A DNA stretch of 64,000 bases from FACHB-T130 sp042747725 (lineage in GTDB: Bacteria; Cyanobacteriota; Cyanobacteriia; Cyanobacteriales; FACHB-T130): contig NZ_JBHZGO010000023.1 in assembly GCF_042747725.1 (NCBI RefSeq), forward strand, positions 124,001 through 188,000. The letters run 5' to 3'. The notes below the pieces were generated by a model. That model saw only the letters and a program-made list of their open reading frames with translations, made no database searches and had not been told where the DNA came from. Of the stretch, positions 14,898 to 23,248 are shown one piece after another. Numbering within the stretch: the stretch's first letter is position 1; each line of letters begins with the position of its first letter. The position numbers and the translations under genes were made by a program.

Positions 14898-16115
14898 GTG
14901 ACTGATACCTACTATCCCTTACGTTCCTTAAGAGAGGGTCACTGGTTTAAGCTCATTTGCGGAGCTAGTTTCCAACACCTCCCTGCCGTCCGAAATCTCA
15001 CGTTGGCGTATACCCTAGCTGGGGCTGATTGTATCGATGTTGCCGCTGACCCAGCAGTCATTGCTGCGGCACAAGAAGGTCTAAAGGCTGCCGCTACCCT
15101 TGCCGATGCCGCCCGCGATCGCGGCTACTGCGTAGAAGGTTTGCCGTGGCTGATGGTCAGCCTGAATGATGGGGAAGATCCTCATTTCCGGAAAGCTGAA
15201 TTTAACTCAACCGAGTGTCCGACAGATTGCTGGCGACCTTGTGAAAGTATTTGTCCGGCTGATGCGATCGCTTTTGACTTTAGCCAGAACGGTTTCTCTG
15301 GGGTGATCGATCAACGTTGCTATGGCTGCGGACGGTGTATTTCTGTATGCCCAAATAATTTAATTTATACTCGTTCTTATGTATCCGCACCGGAAGCGAT
15401 CGCACCTTTGGTATTTCCAAGCGGCGTAGATGCCCTAGAAATTCACACGCAAGTTGGCAGAGTAGAGGATTTTAAACGACTCTGGAGTGCGATCGCGCCT
15501 TGGGTAAACCAGCTCAAGCTTTTAGCCATTAGTTGTCCGGATGGTGAAGGTATGATTGATTACCTCCGGGCACTGCACGAATTGATGGCACCCCTGCCGT
15601 GCCCCCTGATCTGGCAAACCGATGGGCGTCCCATGAGTGGCGATATTGGTGATGGCACAACTAGAGCTGCTGTAAAGTTAGGTCAAAAAGTTCTAACTGC
15701 CGGATTACCTGGATATGTGCAGTTAGCAGGAGGCACCAATCGTCACACTGTTGGCAAACTCAGGACAATGGGACTGCTCAACAGCCGCCAAGAGTCAGAA
15801 GTCGTAAAGGCATATTTATCGAGCATCCCTAGGGGAAACTCGGTCTTGCAGAAAAACCCGCCCCAACAAACTCAAACTTTTCCCGCTCAATCCTCCTATA
15901 TCGCCGGGATTGCTTACGGCAGCTACGCTAGGGTTTTGTTATCACCCATTCTGGACGAATTGGAAAAAATGAATATGAACGAAGTATGTGGGAATGCATC
16001 CGCGTCAAGTCAGACATCTTTATCTGGACGCCTGGAAGAAAAGCCAGATTTACTCTGGCAGGCTGTTGGTCTTGCTCACTCACTAGTTTCTCAACTCAAA
16101 GCCTTTCCCCAATAG
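14898..16115 (+). CDS. ldpA: Light-dependent period protein LdpA, iron-sulfur protein of circadian input
   Basis: LdpA is a redox-sensing Fe-S protein that adjusts circadian period to light in Synechococcus elongatus. The 405-aa product starts at a GTG (14898) with PLRSLREGHWFKLICGASFQ and CIDVAADPAVIAAAQEGLKA. Two 4Fe-4S-type clusters are visible: CPTDCWRPCESICP (about residues 108-121) and CYGCGRCISVCP (about 141-152). The central part resembles the family (GGTNRHTVGKLRTMGLL) and the C-terminus includes SYIAGIAYGSYARVLLSPIL. It lies downstream of ndhN on the same strand, separated by the vWA group. Confidence 0.9.
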   Translation: MTDTYYPLRSLREGHWFKLICGASFQHLPAVRNLTLAYTLAGADCIDVAADPAVIAAAQEGLKAAATLADAARDRGYCVEGLPWLMVSLNDGEDPHFRKAEFNSTECPTDCWRPCESICPADAIAFDFSQNGFSGVIDQRCYGCGRCISVCPNNLIYTRSYVSAPEAIAPLVFPSGVDALEIHTQVGRVEDFKRLWSAIAPWVNQLKLLAISCPDGEGMIDYLRALHELMAPLPCPLIWQTDGRPMSGDIGDGTTRAAVKLGQKVLTAGLPGYVQLAGGTNRHTVGKLRTMGLLNSRQESEVVKAYLSSIPRGNSVLQKNPPQQTQTFPAQSSYIAGIAYGSYARVLLSPILDELEKMNMNEVCGNASASSQTSLSGRLEEKPDLLWQAVGLAHSLVSQLKAFPQ

Positions 16116-16268
16116 CCAATTGAAGCGCGATTTTAGATATGTCATCGGTTAAAAGGTTGAAAGTTAAAAGATTGACAGTTGGCACAAAGCAACTTTTCAA
16201 GCTAGCGATCGCCAACCTGCAACCATTCCCAGGCAAAAAACAAACAGCAGTTATTTAAATCGCCGATT

Positions 16269-18107
16269 GTGGATAAAAACGTCACTGTACAAAGAATGCA
16301 GATTACAGACGATCTCCAGAAATTACTGGACGTGTTACCTAATGAAATTCGGCAACCTTTAGAGCAGCATCCCGAACGGGATAAGTTAGTTGAGGTTGTC
16401 CTGGATCTGGGGCGTCTTCCAGAGGCTCGGTTTGCTAAACAGGCAGAGTATCTCTCCGAAACGCCAGTGTCTAGAGAACAACTGAATTATTGTATAGACC
16501 GGGTAGGACACTTTGGTGGAGATAACCGAGCTGGACTAGAGCGAACTCTGCACCGGATTAGCGCTATCCGCAACCGCAGCGGCGAGATTATTGGTCTTAC
16601 CTTGAGGGTAGGTCGAGCCGTTTTTGGCACCATCGGCATGATTCGCGACCTGGTAGAAACAGGTCAATCGATTCTGATGCTGGGACGTCCCGGCGTTGGC
16701 AAAACAACAGCACTGCGGGAAATCGCCAGAGTTTTAGCCGACGATTTACAGAAACGAGTTGTAATTATCGACACCTCCAACGAGATCGCCGGGGATGGTG
16801 ACGTTCCTCATCCAGCAATTGGTAGAGCCAGACGGATGCAAGTCGCCCGTCCAGAACTCCAGCATCAAGTGATGATTGAGGCAGTGGAAAACCATATGCC
16901 AGAAGTCATCGTCATTGATGAAATTGGTACGGAACTAGAAGCCTTGGCAGCTCGAACCATTGCTGAACGAGGCGTGCAACTGGTGGGCACGGCTCACGGA
17001 AATCGGATTGAAAATCTGATTAAAAATCCAACTTTATCTGACTTAGTAGGCGGCATTCAGGCTGTAACCCTGGGAGATGAAGAAGCCAGACGCCGGGGCA
17101 GCCAAAAGACGGTTTTGGAGCGGAAAGCCCCGCCAACCTTTGAAATCGCCGTTGAAATGCTAGAACGGCAGCGCTGGGTGGTGCATGAAAGTGTTGCCGA
17201 TACCGTTGACACCCTGCTGCGGGGGCGTCAGCCGGGTTATCAAGTCAGGGCAACCAGCGAAACCGGGGAAGTTACGATTACCCACGAGACCCCCCAAACG
17301 CCCTCACTCATGCGACCCGCGATGAGCGGAGGCAGCCGCATATCTTCCACCTACGACGCCCCAGCGCGACCAATGGGCTGGCGAGCTTCTGGGCAGATGA
17401 CGCCACTACCGACTCAGCCAGAACCGACACGAGGCATGAGGGCAGAACCGCAAAATCTATTGACTAGAGGAGAAGAATCTGACTCTAGTTTATCGCCTGT
17501 CTCTTCTAGCCTTTCACCTTCTTTTGAGCAGATGCTGGATCAATCTTGGCATCAACCTCAGATGATGGAAAATGAGACCTTTGTGGGGCCAAATGGCGAA
17601 GAGTTGCCGCTGCACGTTTATCCTTATGGGGTGAGCAGCCAACAATTAGAGCAAGTCATTCGGGTGCTGAATTTGCCCATCTTGCTGACGAAGGATATGG
17701 ATAGCGCGGATGCAGTTTTGGCGATTCGGTCGCACGTTAAAAACCATTCCAAACTACGGCATATTGCCAAAGCCCGTCAGGTTCCCATCCATGCAATTAA
17801 GGCAAGTACCATTCCTCAGATTACCCGCGCCCTGCGGCGTCTGCTGGATATGGATGACTCCCACATCCTTGATGTCCCGGAACTTAGCTTATTTACCAGT
17901 AGCGGTAGTGAAGACGAGATTGAGGCTCTCGAAGAAGCCCGCCTTGCCGTGGAGCAAATCGTGATTCCCAAAGGACAGCCGGTGGAACTCCTGCCGCGTT
18001 CCTCTAAAGTTCGTAAAATGCAACACGAACTCGTCGAACACTATCGCCTCAAGTCTGACAGTTTTGGGGAAGAACCGAACCGACGGCTGCGAATTTACCC
18101 AGCCTAA
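16269..18107 (+). CDS. R3H domain ATPase, Ycf45/SpoIIIAA-like
   Basis: 612-aa protein starting at a GTG (16269). An AAA-type ATPase domain has Walker A GRPGVGKTT at residues 139-147 and Walker B VIVIDEIG about 75 residues later, with TAHGNRIENLIKNPTLSDLV typical of the Ycf45/SpoIIIAA group. A low-complexity linker with many Ser, Pro and Thr spans about residues 330-420. The C-terminal part holds a region with IRSHVKNHSKLRHIAKARQV and an R3H-like nucleic-acid-binding segment (SSKVRKMQHELVEHYRLKSD, then PNRRLRIYPA). The family is plastid/cyanobacterial; its exact role is unknown, probably nucleic-acid binding coupled to ATP hydrolysis. About 150 bp separates it from ldpA. Confidence 0.85.
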   Translation: MDKNVTVQRMQITDDLQKLLDVLPNEIRQPLEQHPERDKLVEVVLDLGRLPEARFAKQAEYLSETPVSREQLNYCIDRVGHFGGDNRAGLERTLHRISAIRNRSGEIIGLTLRVGRAVFGTIGMIRDLVETGQSILMLGRPGVGKTTALREIARVLADDLQKRVVIIDTSNEIAGDGDVPHPAIGRARRMQVARPELQHQVMIEAVENHMPEVIVIDEIGTELEALAARTIAERGVQLVGTAHGNRIENLIKNPTLSDLVGGIQAVTLGDEEARRRGSQKTVLERKAPPTFEIAVEMLERQRWVVHESVADTVDTLLRGRQPGYQVRATSETGEVTITHETPQTPSLMRPAMSGGSRISSTYDAPARPMGWRASGQMTPLPTQPEPTRGMRAEPQNLLTRGEESDSSLSPVSSSLSPSFEQMLDQSWHQPQMMENETFVGPNGEELPLHVYPYGVSSQQLEQVIRVLNLPILLTKDMDSADAVLAIRSHVKNHSKLRHIAKARQVPIHAIKASTIPQITRALRRLLDMDDSHILDVPELSLFTSSGSEDEIEALEEARLAVEQIVIPKGQPVELLPRSSKVRKMQHELVEHYRLKSDSFGEEPNRRLRIYPA

Positions 18108-18131
18108 TTGAAAAAGCTGTGGCTCTATATG

Positions 18132-18301
18132 GGGTGTTGCACAGTGGACGGATGATAATCTCTTGCAAAGACGAGGCAGCGCGGTTTTGGGGTTTTCCCC
18201 CATGAGCGACGGCAGTCGCAAAGATGCTCAGAAAAACTTTGCGTCTTGGCGACGGCAGCGCGAAATTCAAAGGAAAATCATCGCATGATTGTGCAACACC
18301 C
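18132..18301. mobile_element. 170-bp MITE-like element with 12-bp terminal inverted repeats
   Basis: GGGTGTTGCACA (18132-18143) is perfectly inverted as TGTGCAACACCC (18290-18301). Both ends are flanked by the direct repeat TATATG (18126-18131 and 18302-18307), as expected for a target-site duplication. The interior has no ORF but contains GACGGCAG words and hairpin potential. It sits just behind the R3H ATPase gene. Confidence 0.8.
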
Positions 18302-18511
18302 TATATGGGTTTCGGGGAGCTAAAGATGTCAAAAAAAGCTAAAACATCTGCCAGGTAAGCTTTCCACAGGAGGAGTCTGCTGTGACCACACTGTTTAGCT
18401 GGTAAGCGTTAGAGAAGCCTTTTCTATGAGTCAACTCTCTGGAATCCATATTAATCCTTCAGCATTTATCCACTGGTGCAGAAGTATTGAAGAGAAATTT
18501 TCTAAAAGTTG

Positions 18512-18542
18512 TTGACAAGTCCCTAGTAGGAACTGCTACTAT
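18512..18542 (+). promoter_or_regulatory. Candidate promoter of tRNA-Gln
   Basis: TTGACA (18512-18517) and TACTAT (18537-18542) with a 19-bp spacer, placing a start a few bases upstream of the tRNA at 18560. The spacer is slightly long. Confidence 0.5.
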
Positions 18543-18559
18543 AACGAAGGTTGATGCGA

Positions 18560-18631
18560 TGGGGTGTCGCCAAGTGGTAAGGCAGCTGGTTTTGGTCCAG
18601 CCATTCCGAGGTTCGAATCCTTGCACCCCAG
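18560..18631 (+). tRNA. tRNA-Gln (anticodon TTG)
   Basis: 72-nt cloverleaf: acceptor TGGGGTG/CACCCCA with the U1-A72 pair typical of tRNA-Gln, anticodon stem GCTGG/CCAGC with loop TTTTGGT (TTG at 34-36), T arm with GTTCGAATC, discriminator G. CCA is not encoded. Confidence 0.95.
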
Positions 18632-18648
18632 TTAAATTTAAAAACACT

Positions 18649-18678
18649 AGTAGAGACGCGATACATTGCGTCTCTACT
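18649..18678. repeat. Hairpin repeat after tRNA-Gln
   Basis: AGTAGAGACGC (18649-18659) pairs perfectly with GCGTCTCTACT (18668-18678) around an 8-nt loop. A decayed relative with AGACGC and GCGTCTCTACT lies at 29759-29783. It may terminate the tRNA transcript but has no T tract, so a dispersed repeat is more likely. Confidence 0.65.
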
Positions 18679-18740
18679 GGTTATTGGGCTTGTTGGGCAA
18701 ATTGTGCCAAGATAAACCGTAAAATTGCGGCTTTAGAACC

Positions 18741-19538
18741 ATGCGTGCAAGTTATCCAAATATTCTCGCCCTTGACTTTGACGGTGTTATCTGTGACGGG
18801 CTAATCGAGTATTTTCAGACAGCTTGGCGCACCTACTGTCAAATTTGGGCACCTCCTAATCTCATACCTCCAGATGGTTTGGCTGAAAGTTTCTACCCGC
18901 TACGACCGATTATAGAAATCGGTTGGGAAATGCCGGTGGCAATCCGGGCGCTAATATTGGGCATTCCTGACGAAAAGATGTTGCAGGACTGGTCAGGGGT
19001 GGCTCAGCAAATCTTGCTAGAAGATAATCTGAATGCGGCTGATATCGGCACGAAACTCGATCGCATCCGGGATGAGTGGATTGCTAGCGATTTAGATGGT
19101 TGGCTAGCTTTGCATCGTTTCTATCCGGGTGTTGTAGAAAAAATGCATCGGATGCAATCGGAGAAGGCATCGCTTCCAGATACACCCATCCAAACGTACA
19201 TTGTCACGACCAAAGAGGGGCGCTTTGTCCGCCAGTTGTTGCAGCAACAGGGCATCCAACTACCCGATCGATGCATTATTGGCAAAGAAAATCGTCGTCC
19301 TAAGTACGAAATTTTGCGCGAACTCAGCAGCGATTCATCGGTTCGCCTTTGGTTTGTGGAAGATCGCCTTAAAACTCTGCAAACGGTGCAACAGCAACCA
19401 GACCTCAATGATATCAAGCTGTTTCTTGCCGACTGGGGCTACAATACCGCTGCTCAGCGGGAGTCTGTCGGTTATCAGGAGCGAATTGAGCTTTTATCTC
19501 TCTCTCAGTTTGCTCAAGATTTCTCGGCTTGGGCTTAG
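18741..19538 (+). CDS. HAD-superfamily hydrolase-like protein
   Basis: 265 aa. Motif I is LALDFDGVICDG near the N-terminus (nucleophile and general acid Asp in DFDG), motif II is the Thr of TYIVTTKEGRF, a Lys follows at RRPKYEIL, and an acidic motif III/IV region is VRLWFVEDRLKTLQTV. These support a phosphatase-type HAD fold with a helical cap between residues 40 and 140. No substrate can be named. It stands alone on the plus strand between tRNA-Gln and the nuclease gene. Confidence 0.75.
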   Translation: MRASYPNILALDFDGVICDGLIEYFQTAWRTYCQIWAPPNLIPPDGLAESFYPLRPIIEIGWEMPVAIRALILGIPDEKMLQDWSGVAQQILLEDNLNAADIGTKLDRIRDEWIASDLDGWLALHRFYPGVVEKMHRMQSEKASLPDTPIQTYIVTTKEGRFVRQLLQQQGIQLPDRCIIGKENRRPKYEILRELSSDSSVRLWFVEDRLKTLQTVQQQPDLNDIKLFLADWGYNTAAQRESVGYQERIELLSLSQFAQDFSAWA

Positions 19539-19582
19539 ATGAGGACAGAGAACTGAGGGTTAGAGGGATGAAGAAGTATCAA

Positions 19583-19672
19583 GTTAGGACTTACCGCACC
19601 AGTAACGGAAAAATGAACCGCGAAGACACGAAGGAATAAGAGTTTGAGAGAGTTTTTGCGTAAGTCTTGTCA
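19583..19672. repeat. MITE-like remnant with AGGACTTAC/GTAAGTCTT ends
   Basis: TTAGGACTTACCGCA (19585-19599) and TTGCGTAAGTCTTG (19656-19669) are imperfect inverted ends resembling those of the elements at 41064 and 61519, but the interior differs. It contains AACCGCGAAGACACGAAGGA, the same repeat word found inside metH. Confidence 0.55.
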
Positions 19673-19757
19673 AGTGTAAATTATAAATTCATCCCGATCG
19701 CCTTGATGTTTCATGCTTTAAGCTGAGAGCTGATAGGCGAAAAGCGGATAGCTGACT

Positions 19758-21017
19758 ATGCTTGACCTAACCAAACTCGCGCGGCAAATGCAGGGGATTA
19801 GTCAACACCTGAGTGTAGAGGCTGCTGCCAGTCGCCAACGCTTAGAACGCGCCCAGCAGTTGCTGACACTGGCTCAAAAGTCTCAGGCAGATTTGGTGAA
19901 GCTGCAAGAAAAGTGGCGCGATCGCTTGGGGTTTTCGGCAGCCGCACCCATTGAGTCGCTAAGCACTGCCATTGACCTTCCTATCCCTCCATCTGTTCAT
20001 ACTATCATCGCCACAGACGGTTCTCAGATTGCCCCAAATCACCATGAAATCGCCTACTGCTATCTGATTAACGTGGGTCGGGTGGTGCTGCATTATGGGC
20101 AAAGCTTGTACCCGCTCTTGGATAGCCTGCCAGAAGTCTTTTATCGCTCGGAAGACCTTTACATTTCTCGCCAGTGGGGAATTCGCACTGAGGAATGGAT
20201 GGGCTATCGACGCACGGCTTCGGAGGCGTCTGTGTTGGCAGAATTGGCTGCTAGCTGGATTAACCGACCTTCGCAAGTAACCTCAAGACAGGGAAACGGA
20301 AACAGGGAATCGGAAAGTTTCCCATCCCCAATTCCCGATCCCGAATCCCGAATCCCTGCCTTGGCAATGGTAGATGGATCGCTAATTTATTGGTTTCTAG
20401 AGCAGTTACCGGGGGAAGCCCGCGACCATATTTTGCCTCCGATTCTGGAAGCTTGGGATGTTCTGCGCGACACGGGGATTCCGATCCTGGGCTACCTGAG
20501 TGCCTCTCGTAGCAGCGAAGCGCTGAACTTCCTGCGTCTGCCAGCCTGTCCGCACCCAGTTCCCGACTGCATGACTCATTGCCCCGGTCAGTTTGACCGG
20601 GCACCCTGCCAGGTTTTCGACCCCTTGCGGGATACTGCCCTCTGGGCGTCTCAATTGCAGCCCGGTCAACGCAGTCCTCTGTGGCGCAGTTCTGCACGGA
20701 TTCTGGAATTGTACGGTGCCCATCAAATCTACTTCTGCTACGTCCACGTCGGGACTGAAATTGCTCGTGTGGAAGTTCCTGCTTGGGTGGCTGAGAATCC
20801 AGAGAAGCTGGATGTTGCGCTCAGCTTGATGTTGGCTCAGGTGCAGAAGGGTTATGGCTATCCGGTGGCGCTTGCAGAGGCGCACAATCAGGCAGTGGTG
20901 CGAGGGGGCGATCGCGCTCGTTTCTTTGCCTTACTCGAACAACAAATGATTAAGGCTGGTTTGAGAAATGTCGGGACTTCCTATAAAGAAGCCAGGAAGC
21001 GCGGTAGTATCGCTTGA
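19758..21017 (+). CDS. NurA-domain nuclease with in-frame repeat insertion
   Basis: 419 aa, similar to NurA, the 5'-3' nuclease that in archaea and some bacteria works with the HerA translocase in double-strand-break repair. The first catalytic acidic motif is IIATDGSQI (Asp about 87) and the second is ALAMVDGSLIYWF (Asp about 206). The C-terminal conserved histidine region is YPVALAEAHNQAVVRGGDRA. An N-terminal coiled coil spans residues 15-55. Residues about 175-200 are Ser/Pro/Gly/Arg-rich and encoded by GGGAATC-type repeats (20280-20357), an insertion between the two Asp motifs. No herA gene is in the window. Activity is inferred from motifs only. Confidence 0.8.
   Translation: MLDLTKLARQMQGISQHLSVEAAASRQRLERAQQLLTLAQKSQADLVKLQEKWRDRLGFSAAAPIESLSTAIDLPIPPSVHTIIATDGSQIAPNHHEIAYCYLINVGRVVLHYGQSLYPLLDSLPEVFYRSEDLYISRQWGIRTEEWMGYRRTASEASVLAELAASWINRPSQVTSRQGNGNRESESFPSPIPDPESRIPALAMVDGSLIYWFLEQLPGEARDHILPPILEAWDVLRDTGIPILGYLSASRSSEALNFLRLPACPHPVPDCMTHCPGQFDRAPCQVFDPLRDTALWASQLQPGQRSPLWRSSARILELYGAHQIYFCYVHVGTEIARVEVPAWVAENPEKLDVALSLMLAQVQKGYGYPVALAEAHNQAVVRGGDRARFFALLEQQMIKAGLRNVGTSYKEARKRGSIA
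20280..20357. repeat. Heptamer-type repeat inserted in the NurA coding sequence
   Basis: CAGGGAATCGG is followed, after a spacer, by ATTCCCGATCCCGAATCCCG and ATCCCTG: GGGAATC-type heptamers in both orientations. Length and phase preserve the reading frame. Confidence 0.75.
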
Positions 21018-21026
21018 TGGCATCTC

Positions 21027-21296
21027 TCAAAAGGACGTTGGCTCATCCGCTAGCGTCTCAATCAATAAATTCATCTGCTGTTGGCGCTTTTGCAGAAAGC
21101 TTTCACATTGGCGCAAATATTCTACAGCAGCGGTAAATTCTTCAAAAACGTCGGCGAGTTCTAGTTTACCGGCTTCAATTTGCCGAATGATGGCTTCAAC
21201 TTTGGCAACCGTCGCTTCGTAGTTCCAATCTTGCGGAAATTGGGTATCAATACGGCGATCGCTTGAGCCGTCGGTGGTGCTGGTGGGTTTGCTCAT
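21027..21296 (-). CDS. xseB: Exodeoxyribonuclease VII small subunit
   Basis: 89 aa. The conserved helical core WNYEATVAKVEAIIRQIEAG followed by LELADVFEEFTAAVEYLRQC is diagnostic of XseB. The N-terminal 20 residues are a variable polar extension. It lies 28 bp downstream of xseA, and its 3' end is 9 bp from the convergent NurA gene. Together with XseA it forms the single-strand-specific exonuclease VII. Confidence 0.93.
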   Translation of the reverse strand: MSKPTSTTDGSSDRRIDTQFPQDWNYEATVAKVEAIIRQIEAGKLELADVFEEFTAAVEYLRQCESFLQKRQQQMNLLIETLADEPTSF

Positions 21297-21324
21297 GAAA
21301 AAATACCCGTATTGCGTTAAATTG

Positions 21325-22602
21325 CTACTCCTTGCTATTTATAATTTCACTAATTTTGACTTTAATTTGTCCTGTGCCCAGCTGAACTTGTAGTTCCTGT
21401 CCGAGTGCCAGTCCTTCTGTGGAACGCGCGATCGCGCCATCTTGTTGTCGGACTACGGCGTAACCTCGTTGCAGAACGCTTTCCGGGTCAAGCGCGGTTA
21501 GCTTTTGTCGGAGCATCTGACAGTGTTGATTTGCCTGCGCTAAATGCCGCGCCGTTCCTTGTAACAGTTGTTGACGTTTCCAAGCGATCGCTTGCTTTTC
21601 TTGGTGAATTTGTCGATCTAGAGGAATCCGCCGCAAGCGGCTTCGCACTCGTTGCAATTGTTCTTGAGCGTTTTCCATGTGTTGATTTACGGCTTCAGTC
21701 AAGGCGAGGACGCGCTCTTGGTGTTCCGCGTAAAGACTTGACAGTTCTGGAACCACTTGTTCGGCGGCGGCTGTGGGGGTGTGAGCATAAACATCGGCAA
21801 CTAAGTCAGCCAAAGATTCATCTCGCTGATGACCAATCCCAGTCATCACGGGAATCGAACAATTTGCGATCGCTCGCACCACCCGTTCATCATTGAAGCA
21901 AGCTAGCTCCTCAACCGCACCACCCCCGCGCGACAAAATCAGCACTTCGGCGCGACCATCCCGTTCGACTCGCTCAATTGCTGCGACAATCGATGTCGGG
22001 GCTTGTTCGCCCTGAACTAACGCCGGTGAAAACAAAACTTGCAAACCCGGATAACGTTGCTTGAGCGTGCGTTGAATATCTCCCCAAGCAGCAGCTTGCG
22101 GTGACGTGACAACAGCGATGATTTGGGGATGGGTGGGGAGCGATCGCTTGCGTTCTGGATCGAACAATCCTTCTGCCTCCAGCCGATTTCGTAGCTGGCG
22201 GTAGCGCAATGCCTGCAACCCCTCTCCTGCCGGTAACGCCTGCCAGACAATCATCTGGTACTGTCCTCGCTGGGGATAAACTCGGATACTGCCCAAAACA
22301 ATCAACTGCTCTCCTTGCACCGGCAGCTGCATCAGTTTATTCAGCTGGCTGTTCCATACCACACAACTCATTGCCGCCTTAGCATCCGGATCTTGCAGCG
22401 TGAAGAATAGCCCACTGCGATACTGAGAGGCGCTAGAGACTTCACCTGTCACCCAAACTTGCTGTAGTTGTTCATCCTGCTCTAACAGCAGTTGCAGATA
22501 AGACGTTAACCCAGCCACCGATACAGCTGTATCTGGAACCAGCTGATTGGAAAGATAATAGTTCATCGCCTGAAGATAAGGAGAATGTAGGAATTGAGAC
22601 AT
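21325..22602 (-). CDS. xseA: Exodeoxyribonuclease VII large subunit
   Basis: 425 aa. N-terminal OB-fold domain (SVAGLTSYLQLLLEQDEQLQ, QVWVTGEVSSASQYRSGLFF) and catalytic domain with IIAVVTSPQAAAWGDIQRTL, VLILSRGGGAVEELACFNDE and PVMTGIGHQRDESLADLVAD followed by THTPTAAAE-like text (YAHTPTAAAEQ). A long coiled-coil segment precedes the C-terminal ESVLQRGYAVVRQQDG. It forms an operon with xseB. Confidence 0.94.
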   Translation of the reverse strand: MSQFLHSPYLQAMNYYLSNQLVPDTAVSVAGLTSYLQLLLEQDEQLQQVWVTGEVSSASQYRSGLFFTLQDPDAKAAMSCVVWNSQLNKLMQLPVQGEQLIVLGSIRVYPQRGQYQMIVWQALPAGEGLQALRYRQLRNRLEAEGLFDPERKRSLPTHPQIIAVVTSPQAAAWGDIQRTLKQRYPGLQVLFSPALVQGEQAPTSIVAAIERVERDGRAEVLILSRGGGAVEELACFNDERVVRAIANCSIPVMTGIGHQRDESLADLVADVYAHTPTAAAEQVVPELSSLYAEHQERVLALTEAVNQHMENAQEQLQRVRSRLRRIPLDRQIHQEKQAIAWKRQQLLQGTARHLAQANQHCQMLRQKLTALDPESVLQRGYAVVRQQDGAIARSTEGLALGQELQVQLGTGQIKVKISEIINSKE

Positions 22603-23248
22603 CAGTAAATGCAGGGGATGCTCAAATAAGCCTAGATCAAGCCATTTACTCTTTCTGTCTCTAGATTAGCGATCCTCGGCTGCATTCGTTTACTTTTGAC
22701 CATAGTGGCGATCGCTAATCTCACTCGTTGCTTGAAAGAGGCTAGGGGTTTATTTACCGATTTCATCTCTCAGGGTTGGATAAAAGTAGAACATTTGAAC
22801 TACAATAGAGGTTCCCATCGCTAGCCTTACCAGGGTGTTCCCTCATCCGTGTAAAGCTTGATGTAAGGGCACTTGCGGCTCTAATTTGTCGCCAAAAGTG
22901 ATATAATAAAATATCTGAAACTAAAATCTGTCGCTGTTTGGGACAATTTTCAGTTTCGGTGCCAATTCTTGACGTAACCTTAGTTAGTCGAAATTTCCTA
23001 CTCACTTACAAAGCCAAAAACTTGGTAAACCTGAGTGGGCAAACAGCTAAAATCAGCATTCATTATGTATCAAAAGGCGGTGGATTCCATCGTTTCTGCC
23101 TGTGGAGGCTGTGAGGGTGTCTTGTTAGACATTCCTATATAGACTAGCAGGAAGCTCCAGTCCGCAAGGCGGAGAAGCCCACACAAAAGCAACTTTTGCT
23201 AAGTGTGAAAAAAATCTCACCACACCTGATTCTGTTCTTGAGGCATTA
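22603..23248. other. 646-bp divergent region between xseA and recA
   Basis: No credible gene; the 80-codon minus-strand frame at 22763-23005 has no recognisable product. It contains the candidate recA promoter at 22899-22907, a leader hairpin in which GAAACTAAAA (about 22917-22926) faces TTTTCAGTTTC (about 22949-22959), and several HIP1-like words. Confidence 0.55.
22899..22907 (+). promoter_or_regulatory. Candidate extended -10 promoter upstream of recA
   Basis: TGATATAAT contains a consensus TATAAT (22902-22907) preceded by the TG of an extended -10. No well-spaced -35 is seen. It would give a recA leader of about 335 nt. No LexA-type palindrome was recognised. Confidence 0.4.

Noticed and set aside
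22763..23005. 80-codon minus-strand frame upstream of recA
   Set aside because: No recognisable protein features; it overlaps the likely recA promoter and leader hairpin.
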